Source: Hemicordylus capensis | Lineage: Eukaryota; Chordata; Lepidosauria; Squamata; Cordylidae | Reading direction: 5' to 3' | NCBI RefSeq assembly: GCF_027244095.1 | Contig: NC_069660.1 | Coordinates: forward strand, 56,435,834-56,499,833 | DNA length: 64,000 nt | Part shown: positions 36,191-51,010 of the stretch, piece after piece | Position numbering within the stretch: the first letter of the stretch is position 1 | How the letters are laid out: the number at the start of each line of letters is the position of its first letter | The notes under the pieces: model-generated | What the model saw: the letters and a program-made list of their open reading frames with translations, nothing else | The model's database searches: none | Told to the model about the DNA's origin: nothing | Translations under genes and position numbers: made by a program

Positions 36191-37265
36191 GTATACATTC
36201 TTCAGGATTGCAGATTATTGCACTATGTCACTCAAAGTCAGTGGGTGCAGCTGGTCATGCTGTTGCCTGTTTGATACTTGGGATTTTCTTCATGCGAGAA
36301 TATAGCTATTTTGCTGACTTTCTTTGTTTATATGATTCTTTCCACTTATAATTTTTTAACTGGCATGTTGAAGATGAAGTGAACAGGACCTGTTTCCAAT
36401 TGAAACTTCCCCCCCCCATTACTTGCACTTTACATTACATGAAAAGGCATATTAACCAGTTTTGAATTCAAGGGAGAATGCTCACTTCTTTGTGAGTGTT
36501 GCATACTCCCCCACCCCAATACCTTAGGGTATATCTGTAGCTTACTCGCGTTTGCCATGCTTAGTCAAGCCTAATGCCAAACTAAAGTCTGTGGCAAAAG
36601 AACGCAAGATAATACATTCTTGTTTGTAAGCAGAGTAAAATGTTGTGTTTGTGCTGTACCCTTTTCACTTTTCTTATATCTAATCAGTTTCTTTATAGTA
36701 ATATAACATGCTAGTGCATATATTTTATTTCTGTTCTTTGGATGGAAAGGAAAAAGCATGGCATATCATAGTTCATTAGATACTATTCAGTTTAAGGCAA
36801 GGAAGCAAGAGGAAAAAATGGGAGTGGTTTTTCCAGCTTAGTGAGATTATTTTAGTTGTATTTTCCACGATATGTTCAATACTTTATACTCTGAATCTAC
36901 CAATAAACTCCATTTTATTAAAACACTCCACTGATAAACTCACACAAAAAGATCTGTAGTTACTGTTCTTTAGGCATGGATCCTTTGGTGCTAATGCAAG
37001 CATGCATTTTCTTTCTTCTGAAACTAGATCTTATATTTCACAAAAGAAGTCTAAACTAAATCATTTTTTCTGCCCATTGGGTGTTGGCATGTCATATAAA
37101 TGCTGACTTTTATTTTCTCATGTGCTGGAATTCTGATGATTTTGTAAAAGCAGAAAATTATCACTGTTGCAGAGAATTTAATTATAGATTTTGTTGCAAT
37201 AATTTTTCTGTTCTTGCTTGTTAGTTTGTCTATAAGGTTTTGCATTATATATAGCAATGGCTGTA

Positions 37266-37680
37266 CAGTGCAGGAGAACCTCGATATTCCCTGGAGTTCC
37301 GTTCTGGGCTGTAGCCATGGATATGGAAACTGCAAATATCGAGTTATGGGATCATGGGGGTTAGATTCCTGGTTGTCTGAAAATTGGCAGAATTCCACGT
37401 AGGGGAGCTTCTTACTGTGCTCTGGTGCTCCCCCTGAGTTGTGTGTACCCCAAATCGGCCAAAAATCGGTGCCCCCCCTTCTATTTAACAAAGGCAGGAG
37501 CCATTTTGTGTCTCCATTGAAGAAAATGGCAACCGGAAATGACCTTTGCAGTAATTTCTGGCCACCTCCGACCTGCTGATACGTGGTCGACATGGTGTCC
37601 CCCCTCCACGTAGGTCGATGTCGGGTCTTCCCCCCCCCCCCACCACCGATATGGAATCCACGGATAACAAGGTCCACCTG
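37266..37680. mobile_element. Non-autonomous Tc1/mariner-type element with TA duplication
   Basis: It starts CAG at 37266 and ends CTG at 37680, with TA on both sides. The ends are imperfect inverted repeats (gaacctcgatattcc against ggaatccacggataac type). No transposase; the antisense frame of 218 codons across it has no domain. Confidence 0.55.
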
Positions 37681-38124
37681 TATATGGCCATTTTTTCCAA
37701 TCACCACTTGAAAAAATGTATTTACTAGTGAAGTGCAGCAGGAATGTGGTTGAACTTTGAGTACGTGAAGTTAGTGCATGTAGTGTATGTGTTCATAGGC
37801 TCTGATATTAGCAAGAGGCAACTACCTCTTCTCTAAACTCATTAGTAATATTTACCCTTACTGTCAGCACAGCCTTCAGCATGAGTGCATCAGTGCATTT
37901 TAGAGGTTGTACTAGATTAGGCTGTACTAGATTACAGAAGCTAGTTCAAATATGGGCCAGACAGTTGTAATCATAAAGGAGGATGACTGGAATTCAGAAA
38001 TAGCTTACTTCACTTATTTTGATAGGAATAGGATCGGGTACAGTTGTGGGTGGTGTTGGAGCTTTAATCTCTCAAAATATTGTAGAGAAGCAGTTGGTGC
38101 CTGAGCCTCACTGAAGCCAATAGT

Positions 38125-38663
38125 AATTTATTATTATTATTATTATTTCTTGTTTACACAGTCAGACAGGTGTTATTGACTGGTTTGTTTTATCCAGACA
38201 TCGAGTCCTTCCCAAGGACCTGGGATGCCAGAATTTTATTGTCAATTGTTATAGATATCGTCGCAGAATATAGGCTGTTCCCAGTAAAGCTGCTTTTTGT
38301 AATTGGCTGGTGGTGATTTCTGTGGCCCCTATGGTGTTGAGGTGCTCTTCAAGGTCTTTTGGAATTGCACCCAGGGTGCCAATTACCACTGGGATTATTT
38401 TGGTCTTTTTCTGCCACAGCCTTTCAATTTCAATTTGTAGATCTTTGTATTTGGTGATTTTTTCTATTTCTTTTTCTTCTATTCTGCTATCCCCTGGTAT
38501 TGCTATGTCGATTATTTTGACTTGTTTTTCTTTCTTCTCGACTACAGTTATATCTGGTGTATTGTGTGGCAGATGTTTGTCTGTTTGTAGTCAGAAGTCC
38601 CATAATATTTTTACATCTTCATTTTCTTCAACTTTTTCAATTTTATGGTCCCACCAATCTTGA
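38125..38663 (-). mobile_element. R4-type LINE 3' fragment
   Basis: In antisense it encodes WWDHKIEKVEENEDVKILWD, TPDITVVEKKEKQVKIIDIA, IPGDSRIEEKE and IPVVIGTLGAIPKDLEEHLN. This is the conserved C-terminal domain of R4/Dong-like non-LTR elements. One in-frame stop is visible. A (TAA)n tract forms its tail. Confidence 0.75.
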
Positions 38664-38770
38664 TGATGATGATGATGATGATGTATTAAAACATTTTTAG
38701 TGACTAATTTAGTTACTAATCTCAGTTGAATTAGGATTGGAACAGCAGCCTTCTCAATATTTCCCTATAG

Positions 38771-39076
<306 letters not shown>

Positions 39077-39399
39077 TAAATCTTCTGTGGAGGTTTCTCT
39101 AGCAACAGGTTAGGAAACCAGCTTGTCAGGGATTTCTGTACAGTTACATCACTTATCATGTTATTCCTACTCAGCTAGATGTTTAGCATAGTTTTGTTTT
39201 TTAAAAGACAGGAAGTACAGAGTGAGCTCAGACGCACTGCCAGATGGTCTCAAGAATATGGGGATTGTGTTAAGCTGAAGCATTCTAAGAACAATTAGTG
39301 GAATGAGGTGAATTCAGGATTTTGGTGCATCGCAATGGTGTTTTCTTTTCAGTGTTGCAGAAGAAGAAATGGCTATAATTCTTAGTTTTTAGCTTTTAA

Positions 39400-39583
39400 A
39401 ATAATTTTTAATTTGAAACTTAAACTGTAATTCTGTGGTTTTATCTTGGATTTTAAACTTAATTTGATTAATTTTATTAGTCTGATTTTACATTGTAACT
39501 ATTTTATAAATGTTGTGAGCCGTCCCGAGCAGTAGTGTACTGGAGGAGCAGGGTATAAATATTTTAAATAAATAAATAAGGGC
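39400..39583 (+). mobile_element. L2-like LINE 3' end
   Basis: Ends with ttgtgagccgtcccgagcag, gcagggtataaatatt and an AAATAAATAAATAA tail. Confidence 0.7.
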
Positions 39584-39606
39584 ACTGACAAGAGAATACC
39601 CTACAA

Positions 39607-39728
39607 CAGGGGTTCCCAACCTGTGGTACTCCAGATGCTACTGAACTACAACTCCCATCATCCCCAGCTAATTTATTGTATATTTTATTGTAGTTCAGCA
39701 GCATTTGGAGTACCACAGGTTGGGAACC
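39607..39728. mobile_element. Palindromic hAT-type MITE
   Basis: The ends are inverted (CAGGGGTTCCCAACCTGTGG at 39607; ccacaggttgggaaccct at the right) and a middle of known squamate type actacaactcccatcatccc. The two halves pair nearly throughout. A clean 8-bp duplication was not seen. Confidence 0.65.
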
Positions 39729-40140
39729 CTCCCCCAGACTTCCTTCTAATAGAAGAATTGTGGTGCTTTTAGTAATTACATTAGAGGCAATTTCTAGTAG
39801 GGGCCTGATCTTGGTATAGCTGCAGTCAATACAGCAATTACATTTGAAATGAACACACCACCTGCGAAAGTGCTGCAGGATAAAATAGTGTGTGCATCAA
39901 GTGCTCAGAAAATGTGATACTCTTTTATAACAAGTGCTGGATTGATGGAAGGCATGCTGACCTCACAATAAATTTGTTTCACCAATTAATCATGTAGTAA
40001 GAGAAGAAAAAAATATGGCGATAGTTTCTTGCTCTTGGACTTACCTAGCACTTCAGTCTCCATGATGTTAATATTAGAGATCGTATCTGCCCCAGCTGCA
40101 GTGGAAATGCCCAGGTAAGGAGCACTTACTCTCCAGGAGA

Positions 40141-40437
40141 GGAGAGCTGGTCTTGTGGAAGCAAGTATGACTTGTCTCCATAGCTAAGCAGGGTCTGCCC
40201 TGGTTGCATATGAATGGGAGACTAGAAGTGTGAGCACTGTAAGATATTCCTCTCAGGGGATGAAGCCGCTCTGGGAAGAGCAGAAGGTTTCAAGTTCCCT
40301 CTCTGGCTTCTCCAAGATAGGGCTGAGAGAGATTCCTGCCTGCAACCTTGGAGAAGCTGCTGCCAGTCTGTGTAGACAATACTGAGCTAGATAGACCAAT
40401 GGTCTGATTCAGTATATGGCAGTTTCCTATGTTCCTA
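40141..40437 (+). repeat. 5S-Sauria SINE
   Basis: The 5S-derived block gctaagcagggtctgccctg...tgaatgggagac and the Sauria tail ending ggcagtttcctatgttcc. Confidence 0.87.
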
Positions 40438-40533
40438 AGGGAGCACTACTAATTCATATTGTCTGGAGACAGGGAGTTAAAGTTCCAAATAAAGTAGTTT
40501 ATTTAGGAAATCCATCAGGGAGCTATATAAGAC

Positions 40534-40738
40534 CAGTGTTCTCTCTAATTCCTCCCACCATCTGTGCACAGAATGAATCTTGTTCTGGGTGGCAGTATCA
40601 AGGCAGTGTGTGTGCACACATGCATTCAGAATGGGGCCTTCCTGATTTAACCTGAGCGGGATCTAACATTAACTGAGCAGACATTTTAAAAAACCCTTGT
40701 GTGCGCATACATATGTGCATGCCTTAGAGGGAACACTG
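40534..40738. mobile_element. hAT-type MITE with 8-bp target duplication
   Basis: Ends CAGTGTTCTCTCTAA and TTAGAGGGAACACTG. It is flanked by TATAAGAC on the left and GATAAGAC on the right (7 of 8). Internal wording (cttgttctgggtggcagtat) recurs at 51866-51960 and, inverted, at 53009-53214. Confidence 0.78.
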
Positions 40739-41130
40739 GATAAGACCTATCATGTCTCATGGCTAGCTACATACAGGAAAGGGGCGGGGGGGAGGGGAGA
40801 AGATGGAAGTCTCTCTCTCAGGTGAGAGAATGAAACCTGAGACTATCAGTCCAAGCAAGGGGAATCAGAATAGCAAAAGCATGGTCAGAGGGGGAATGCC
40901 CTTACTGGCTGTGTTTATACCTAGGGGTCAATAGGGTTGCTGGTGCTAAGAGTCAATGTCATCAGGAACTGCATCTCCAACAGTTAAAAGGTGGCAATAT
41001 ATCTTTCTAGCTAGCGAGTGACACTCACATTCCTCAGCAAGGATGGAGGCTTGGGCCTAGTATGGTATCCATGCATATTCAAATTCAAATCATTTGTGCA
41101 GTTTGAAGTCTTAATGGCAGTACTTTCTAA

Positions 41131-41373
<243 letters not shown>

Positions 41374-41395
41374 TGAACGCTTGAAGAACTCAGAC

Positions 41396-41756
41396 TAGGG
41401 CTGTGCACGAATGGTTTGGTAGTGAACTGGTCCACTGCAAACTGAAGCTCAAGATCAAACTGAATCAGCCCTGGTGTGACTCAAAACCAGTTTGCCGGTT
41501 CAAGCAGCTATAAAGTTGCTTGTAAAGGGGATAAAGCTTAGGGTGGCCATTGAGGGCAGGCAGCAGCTGTGGGGTGACGAAAAGCACTCTTTAAAAGTAA
41601 ATGAGAAGGTTCTGTTTACTGGGGTGGTTCTTCTGGAAGCTGCAGTGGTGCTTCTGGAAGCTGCAGTGGTGCTTCCCACAGCAAACTGGTTCATGGAAAG
41701 GCTGGTTTGTCCGAATTTGGACTGAACTGCGGGAAACTGTCTGCACACACCCCTAG
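41396..41756. repeat. Unclassified interspersed repeat with inverted ends
   Basis: Begins CTAGGGCTGTGCACGAA and ends TCTGCACACACCCCTAG, with short inverted termini. The interior is rich in gaactggt/aaccagtt words. A 21-bp unit (ttctggaagctgcagtggtgc) occurs twice at 41631-41672. Family uncertain. Confidence 0.5.
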
Positions 41757-42196
41757 CGCTGATATTGCTTTAGTGTGCACCTTGAAGCAGGTGGAATATA
41801 CTGTGCTTGACATACATGAACAAAAGTTGCTATCTAGCCATACTGCACCTCAGCAATCCTTACTATGGCAAATGAGTGGGATAGCAATTGACATACTTTT
41901 CATCAAGGCTTTCGCAGAATATAGGTGTTTGATTTTGAGATGGTGAAATGTGTCTTCCAAAACTAGTGGAAAATGTCTTCTTATGTGTTGTAAAGTTGGT
42001 CACACAGATGATCCTTACTGTCTGTGTGAAATCTTTAGTGACTCATGAGATGAATGTATGTTCTCAGAAAGTGAGGTTTTCCCTTTGACTGACTTGTGAG
42101 GCTCCGTTCATATAAAACATGCAGAATTGAAAGGATTTCTTGGATACTTGACTAACACTTTTGCTAAAAACTCACGTGCAGTTGGTGTGCAATTGG

Positions 42197-42796
<600 letters not shown>

Positions 42797-43105
42797 TGAC
42801 CAATCAAGAGCTGATCAAAATGTTAGGAATGTTATGGAAATAAGGGGCTGCTGTTCAAAGACAGAGCCCTGCATTACTACTGCTCCGACAGTACCACAAA
42901 ATGAGTGGTGTGGATCTTGCTGTGCTGCATATTCCTCAATCCCTGCAAACAGCTTTAGGTGGGGATCTGTTTTCCTCTTAATTTTACAGTAATGTTGATG
43001 CTGCTCTAGAGAAATATGCATGATCCACAAGTTCAAAGGTATATTATTTCTGTTTATTAAACTAACCACAGAGCCTCTGAAATGTGGTGGAAGAGATGGG
43101 TATGA

Positions 43106-43303
<198 letters not shown>

Positions 43304-43652
43304 TAAGTGGGCTGACACCTCAACCTAAAGATTCAAACTATAGGCAGGCTGACATCCTGACAAAGTGCTTGCGGAAGGATGTTCTGCTAGTGCAAAGCTG
43401 TTGCGCTAACTACTTGTGCTATGGTGCAAGCATGTGTGCAGTTGTGCAACAGTTGCACAACGCTTGACACACCTCATTTGTTCCTTCAAAGAGGGAGATT
43501 TTGCACAAGGGTGCTATTGTGCAACTCCACATGTTTTGTTTTAAGTGCAACTAGATGATCTTATTCTAGCACAACTTTCAGGCAAGATCTTGAGCTACTG
43601 CAGGTTTTAGGATGTTGCAACATGTGTCTCTTGCTCATTGGCAGTTTTCTAA

Positions 43653-44649
<997 letters not shown>

Positions 44650-47600
44650 TGTCCTAAGCTGCTCTGGGCAGAACTATATATTGGAAGAGAAAGAAACATT
44701 GGTAGACCTACCGTGAATTGTTCTTTTTTGAGGTATGGGAAGGGCATACCTAACTTGGCGGGTTGTCAGCCTTTTCATGCTTCAAGACAGGGCCAATCGG
44801 ATTTCAGATCTGTATATACTATGCTGCGCCAGCCACACCCAACACAGTTCCGGGACTGTGAGCGAAAAACCTGTAGCCTCACACTGGAGAAAAAACTGGC
44901 TTTCAACCACCAGAGAAATAGAATGAACAAGAACAGAAGAAAGGTCAACCAAGGAAAATTCAGAGCCCTCCAAAAGAAGAGAAAGAACAGGGATAGCACA
45001 ATCTTGAACCCTGGGAGTAGCCCCGCCACTCAAGGAATATCACTCCGTTCCCAGCATCCGCGGGAGGGCCGGATACTCTCCCTATACCTCCAAAAAGAAC
45101 AATTTGCGGTAGGTCTACCAATGTTTCTTTTTCCGAAGAATGGGGAGGACATCCTAACTTGACGGGATGTACCCAGGCTGAATGTAATCAAGGGCAGGGA
45201 GCGGAGCGGATGCCTAGACCACCCGCTGCAGAATTGTCCTTCCAACCGCCACCTGTGGATCATAGAAGGAAGGAATCTTATAGTGTCTCACAAAAGGAGA
45301 AATAGAACTCCATGTGGCCGCTTTACAAACCTCCAGGGGAACTCTTGCTGAGAAAGCTGCCGATGCAGCTGCACTTCTCGTCGAATGCACCGTGATACCT
45401 CTGGGCACAGGTAGGTTCAATGTCTCATTAGCCAAGGCTATAGTAGCCCTAAGCCACCAGGCCAAAAACAATTTAGAAGCTTTGGTCCCAAGGGAGCCTG
45501 CTTGAAAAGAAACAAAGAGAGAGTCCGTTTTCCTAAAAGACTGAGTTCGTCGGGTATAATTTCTTAAAGCCCTTCACACATCCAACTTATGCCACACACA
45601 TTCCTTAGGATGCATGGGCTTGGAACAGAACGAAGGTAACACCACTTCCTGGCTTCTGTGGAAAATAGATCCTACCTTCTTGCCGAAGGTCAATTCTAAC
45701 TTTAAAACAACTGACTCTTTTTGAAAAATACACAACTAATCTCTCACTGAGAGAGCAGCCAACTCCGAGACCCTCCTAGAAGAGGTTATCGCCACGAAAC
45801 ATAAAACCTTGAACGACAAATACCTCAAATAAATAGAACTGAGAGGTTCAAATGGAGCCTTGGTCAAGGTATTTAAAACCTTGTTTAAATCCCAAGTGGG
45901 AAATCTGTGGATAGGGGGAGGAGCCAGATTACTCGCTCCCTCCAAAAATCGACTAATATGGGGATGCAAAGATGAAGAACCAGAATCCCTGAGGTCCAAA
46001 ACAGACAATAGAACAGAGAACTGCCGTCTTAAGGTGTTCGGACGAAGATCCCTCTCTAAACCAGACGGCAGAAACCCCAAAACTTCTGACACTCCAGCAG
46101 AAGTTGGAAGGACGTTGTGCTTTGCTGTCCAAGAACAGAAGGCAGCCCAGGTCAGTTGATTTATGCGAGAGGTGGCCACCCTCCTGGATGCCAGGATGGT
46201 ATCTTGAACCCAAGAGGAATACCCTTTATCCAGTAAGAGCTTGCGCTCCACCTCCAGGCGTTCCGCTACAATCTTCCACAGCCCCAGACCTAGTAGTGGC
46301 ATCGGAGGAAAGGTGTACAGCAACCCTGGAGGCCAGGGAGACACTAGAGCATCCATTTCTTTTGCCTGACTGCAGTGATGCCTGGTAAAGAACCCCGGGA
46401 GCTTGGTATTGTGCATGGTTGCAAAAAGATCCAGTTGAGGAGGACCATACCTGTGTACAATCTGATCGAACACCGCTGGCAGCAGTGACCACTCCGCCGG
46501 GTCTATCCACTGGTGACTTAGCCAGTCTGCCTGGAGATTATCTTCCTCGCTCAGGTGTTTGGCCGCTATGGACTTCAGGTTCAGCTTTGCCCAGGCCAGA
46601 AAGCGATCCACCTCCTGCATAATCACTTGCAACCTCGTGCCGCCTTGATGGTGTACATGGGCCTTGGCCGTCACATTGTCCGTTCTGACGAAGACATGAT
46701 GGTTCTGAATTAGCCCCTGGAACTGTAACAGAGCTAGGCATATGGCTTTCAATTCTAGCCAATTAATATTGAACTGGAGATCCTCTTCCAGCCATATTCC
46801 TTGAGCATGGTGATCGAAACAGTGTATTCCCCAACCAGATAGGTTCGCATCTGTTGAAACCACAACCTTTAGAGGATGAAAGGAATACCCCTCTCCAGTG
46901 CTGGAGAAAGCCACCATCAAAAGGATTCCATGACCTTGGATGGAAGAGTAACCTTCAAATGCTGCTTTTCCATGATCGCTAATTGATAAGGGAGAAGAAA
47001 CCATTGCAGAGGTCTTGAATGCCATCTGGCTCAGGGAGTACAGTCCAGGCAGGTAACCATGTGTCCCAAAATTTGAACTAGGGACATGAGGTCCCCTTTC
47101 TTCTTCATCATCTAAGGAGTGATAGTCTCTCTGAGCTTGTTCTGATGCTCTACTGGTAGAGATACTAACGCCAACTCCATATTGAAAAGCACTCCCAGAT
47201 GTTGCAGAATGTGAGACGGTTGAAGATGACTCTTCAAATGGTTGATAACGAAACCGTGTTCCTCCAGAATGTGGACCGTGCAGGTGACACAGCTGATTGC
47301 TTTATGGTAGGACACTGATCTGATCAACGCATTGTCTAAATATGGATAGGTCTGAATTCCCAGGAGTGCACAATGACACCTACTATCAATTTTGTAAATA
47401 CTCGGGGCACCAATGACAGGCCAAAAGGCAATGCTCTGTATTGGAACTGCTGTTGATTGTAAGCAATCCTCAGGAAACGATGATACCTTGGGTGAATTGG
47501 GACGTGCAGACAAGCCTCTGACAAGTCGATAGATGAAAGCCAATTTCCTGGGTGGACCGATCTTGATGGACTTTAACAACTCCATCCTGAAGGTCCGCTT

Positions 47601-49990
47601 CCTCACAAAGCAGTTTAAACGTTTCAGGTCAAGAATCGCACACCAAGTCTCGTCCTTCTTTGGAACCAAGAAGAGCAAAGAAAACACGCCTTGCCATGAT
47701 TCTGTCATAGAAACCGTCTCTACGGCCCGAATCTGTACCAGATGAAGAATAGCCTGCTCCATCAGCAGCCTTTTGGAATGCTGTCTGGAGACAGGAGTTA
47801 CGAAAAGAAAATCGTGGGGAACAGATACGAAATCTATTGAATAACCTGGGTAACCGTAAGAATAACCCACTGATCGGTGGTGATCAGCACCCAGGTCCTG
47901 GCAAAGTCCAGGAGATGGCCCCCAACTGGGGGGAGTCATTGGTTACGGAGTCATTGCTTACGAATCTGCACTGGGACGGAGTCATTGCTTACGAATCTGC
48001 ACTGTTGGCGAAGGAACCCAATCAGTTCTTATTCTGTCCCTGCAGGACCAGGATGTTCTCCAAGACCCTCTGAATGCCAAGCCTCGGTTGTTTTTGTCTC
48101 TGTCAGTGCCCCTGAAGCCAGCATAACCTGCGTGGGTTGAATTCCTGTAGGGGCAAAAGGAACTCTGAAATTAGCATTTACCCCTAAACCCCCTACGAGC
48201 TTCCCCTCACCCCATAGGCATTGCCTTCTTTTTGTCACGAGTTTCAGCGAAAACCAGATCTAAAGACTCTCCGAATAACTTTCCTCCTAAAAAGGGAGTA
48301 GCAGCCAAGGCAATTTTGACTTCGTGTCTACTTTCCAATGTCTCAGCCATAAGTCTCTCCTGACCACCACCCCCGCTGCCATGGCATGGGAGGCGTGTTG
48401 CAGACAATCAAGGTTCGAGTCAGCCATAAGAGCAGATGCCCTGGCCAATTTATAAAGAACTTGCCGAAGTTTAACATTTTCTGGAGGCACCAATCTTATC
48501 AGTTCTTTTGCCCAAAGAATGGACGCCCTATCAAAGACTGAATTGGTAGTTGCTGCTCTGACAGTGGCCAAGGCCTTTGACCTTTTCGTAGAAGATGATC
48601 TGCCACCTTCTCCTCAGGTGACTTTAAAAAACTGACAAGGAAAACAAATGAGAAGAGCTGGGCTTCTCTAGAGGAGGGTTTTGTTCATCAGACAATTCCC
48701 CTTCTTCCTGTTCTGACTCAGAGGACTCTTGTGTCAGAAGAAACAGCAGTAGAGCGATGAGGTGGAGGCACAGCAGTAACAGCAGAAGAGGCTGCTGCTG
48801 GAAGATGAGCCACTAGGGGGTGTTTAGGTGCCCTAATACCCTTATTTGACAGTGGCACTCTTTTTCTTTTATGGAGCCTCCTTTTAGAGGGGAGGGAAAA
48901 CTGAAACTGCTTGCTCTGTGGAATAGCCCTTCTGAGGGCTTGAATCGGGGGAAGAAGAAAAGGAAGGGTGCCTAGGGCGCTTAGCCAGGGCTTCAGATGC
49001 CACTCCCCGCCCCCGCAAGGCAGTCCCCTCACACCCAGGGGGTGGGGGAGCCATGGCAGCTACCTGCCTTGAAGAACCCAACTGTTCCAACAAAGGAGAT
49101 ATCGGGGACAAACATTGTTTTTTTAAACAAAGTCCCCCAACCACTGCAACTCACCGGCTGACAAAGCCTCATTGTTAGGACGGATAATAGTCTCAGGCGT
49201 TTCTGAGCGCACCCCCTGTAGGAGTGCAGAAGCAGCGAGCGGCAAGGCCGAAGGCAAAGCCTTAGAAACAGGCACGGGCTGAGGAGAGACCATAATGGCC
49301 GCCGTGGTTTTGGCGGGAATCTCAGAGACTGTCGTTGGTGATAGCTGTGCCCGTACTGCCTGCAGCTGAAGCCTCTCACAAAGCGGAGCCCTGCCGGAGG
49401 CCAGCTTGCATTCCTTTTTCTTTTAGGCCACATCTGGGTCCTTTAAGTGTTTGGTCTTCTTTGCTGCTTTTCGGGGCAGAACAAGCTCTAGGCACAGAGC
49501 CATCTCAGAGCTTTTAGCAATTGTTCCCTCAGAAAGCCCAGCAGCGCACACAGCAGCAGTCCCAGACACCGCAGTGGCGGGTGCCAACATAGCCTCTGAG
49601 AGGGTGCCCTCCAAAAGAGTGCCCTTCAGCATGTCACCGCAATGTGAAAGCTCCATGAGTGGAACAAGTGGGGAGACACAAACCAAAAAGGGGAACATAA
49701 AAAAGAGGGAAAGAACTAAAAAACACACAAAAAAAAACCAGGTAGAGGATAACAAAGGAAAAACAAGCCTAAGGCCGCTAGAAGCTAGAACAGACTGGGC
49801 AGCTTGTGGACCGTCTTGAAGTGAGACAGGACTGGAACTGGGTTGGGTGTGGCTGGCGCAGCATAGTATATACAGATCTGAAATCTGATTGGCCCTGTCT
49901 TGAAGCATGAGAAGGCTGACAGCCCTTCAAGTTAGGATGCCCTCCCCATTCCTCAGAAAAAGATGGGGTCCTGAACCCTAAGCTGCTTAG
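44650..49990 (-). mobile_element. DIRS-type (tyrosine-recombinase) retroelement, broken
   Basis: A fossil of about 5.3 kb, antisense in PHTF1 intron 15. Reading on the - strand: gag-like region (about 49,430-48,030), reverse transcriptase (about 47,940-47,110), then RNase H and tyrosine recombinase (about 47,025-45,740), the DIRS order. Ends are inverted repeats (about 44,755-44,865 against 49,830-49,935), and an internal complementary region near the 3' end pairs about 44,694-44,740 with 45,080-45,127. Its parts are largely present but with at least three breaks. Moderate age, younger than the copy at 27,937-30,750. Confidence 0.85.
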
Positions 49991-50429
49991 AACATTAATG
50001 GGGGGGAGGGACTTGCGGGAGGCTCCCCTGCAACTGTGCCCCCCTTTGTAGTTTACTTCTGATCTAGGAGCCTGCCTGAGGAAAAATTAGCTCCCAACTA
50101 TGTGAAGAGCAGATATTTATTTATTGACAGAATCAGCAGGTGAGGAAATTGTTAAGCTCCTCTTCTCCCACCTGCCAGTTCTCATGTGTACACATTGGCC
50201 TTTTCTCACATTACCTTAGGAAACATGGGTTTGCAAACCCCCATTTGGCTAGGTAGCCTGGAGAGAGAGAGAGTGTGTGTGTCTTTGGCACAGGGTAGTA
50301 GTATGGTTGTGCCTGGTATACTGTTGCATCATGTGAAGAAATCAGCCCAGCCCCTTCTGTGCTGGAACAGATGTTATGGAAGGTAAAAGGGAACATTCCA
50401 GTTCGTTATGATGTTTATATTTTTCATAG

Positions 50430-50612
<183 letters not shown>

Positions 50613-50837
50613 TGACCTTCTGTTATCTAATTTAAAAATGACAACTTGGCCTGTCTGTAGAAACTCTTGCCACAGTTAAGTTTGTATTTATGCCAAAAGG
50701 TAGCTATAAGCCATCATCTGATGGCAATTTGCTCTTGAAGACTGCCATACAGTTTGCAAGATGAATATATGTGAGTGAATACTAGATATGAACTTGTAAA
50801 CAAATCAGTTTAGTCTTAAAATAACATACTTGTCTGC

Positions 50838-51010
50838 CCCATTTGGAGCCTGGGCCGAAAGGCCTTTGGAGGGCCCCCCTCCCCTGCAAATTAAACATCA
50901 TCATGCTCGGCTAGGTGACCACACCACCCGGGACAGACTAAAGAGGATTTGGGGGCTGTGGAGGCCCTGGACTTTTGCCTTGAAGGCCAGGGGTAAGAAC
51001 ACCTCTGGTT
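50838..51010 (+). repeat. Fragment related to the hAT-like element at 51348
   Basis: Shares aaaggcctttggaggg and gcaaattaaacatcatcat with the left end of the 51,348-53,852 element. Truncated at both sides. Confidence 0.45.

Noticed and set aside
37051-37707. 218-codon antisense frame
   Set aside because: Crosses both borders of a TA-flanked non-autonomous element and unrelated intron, so it cannot be a single old gene.
39607-39728. 8-bp target duplication at the palindromic MITE
   Set aside because: Flanks ccctacaa and ccccagac/cccccaga do not match well enough to claim it.
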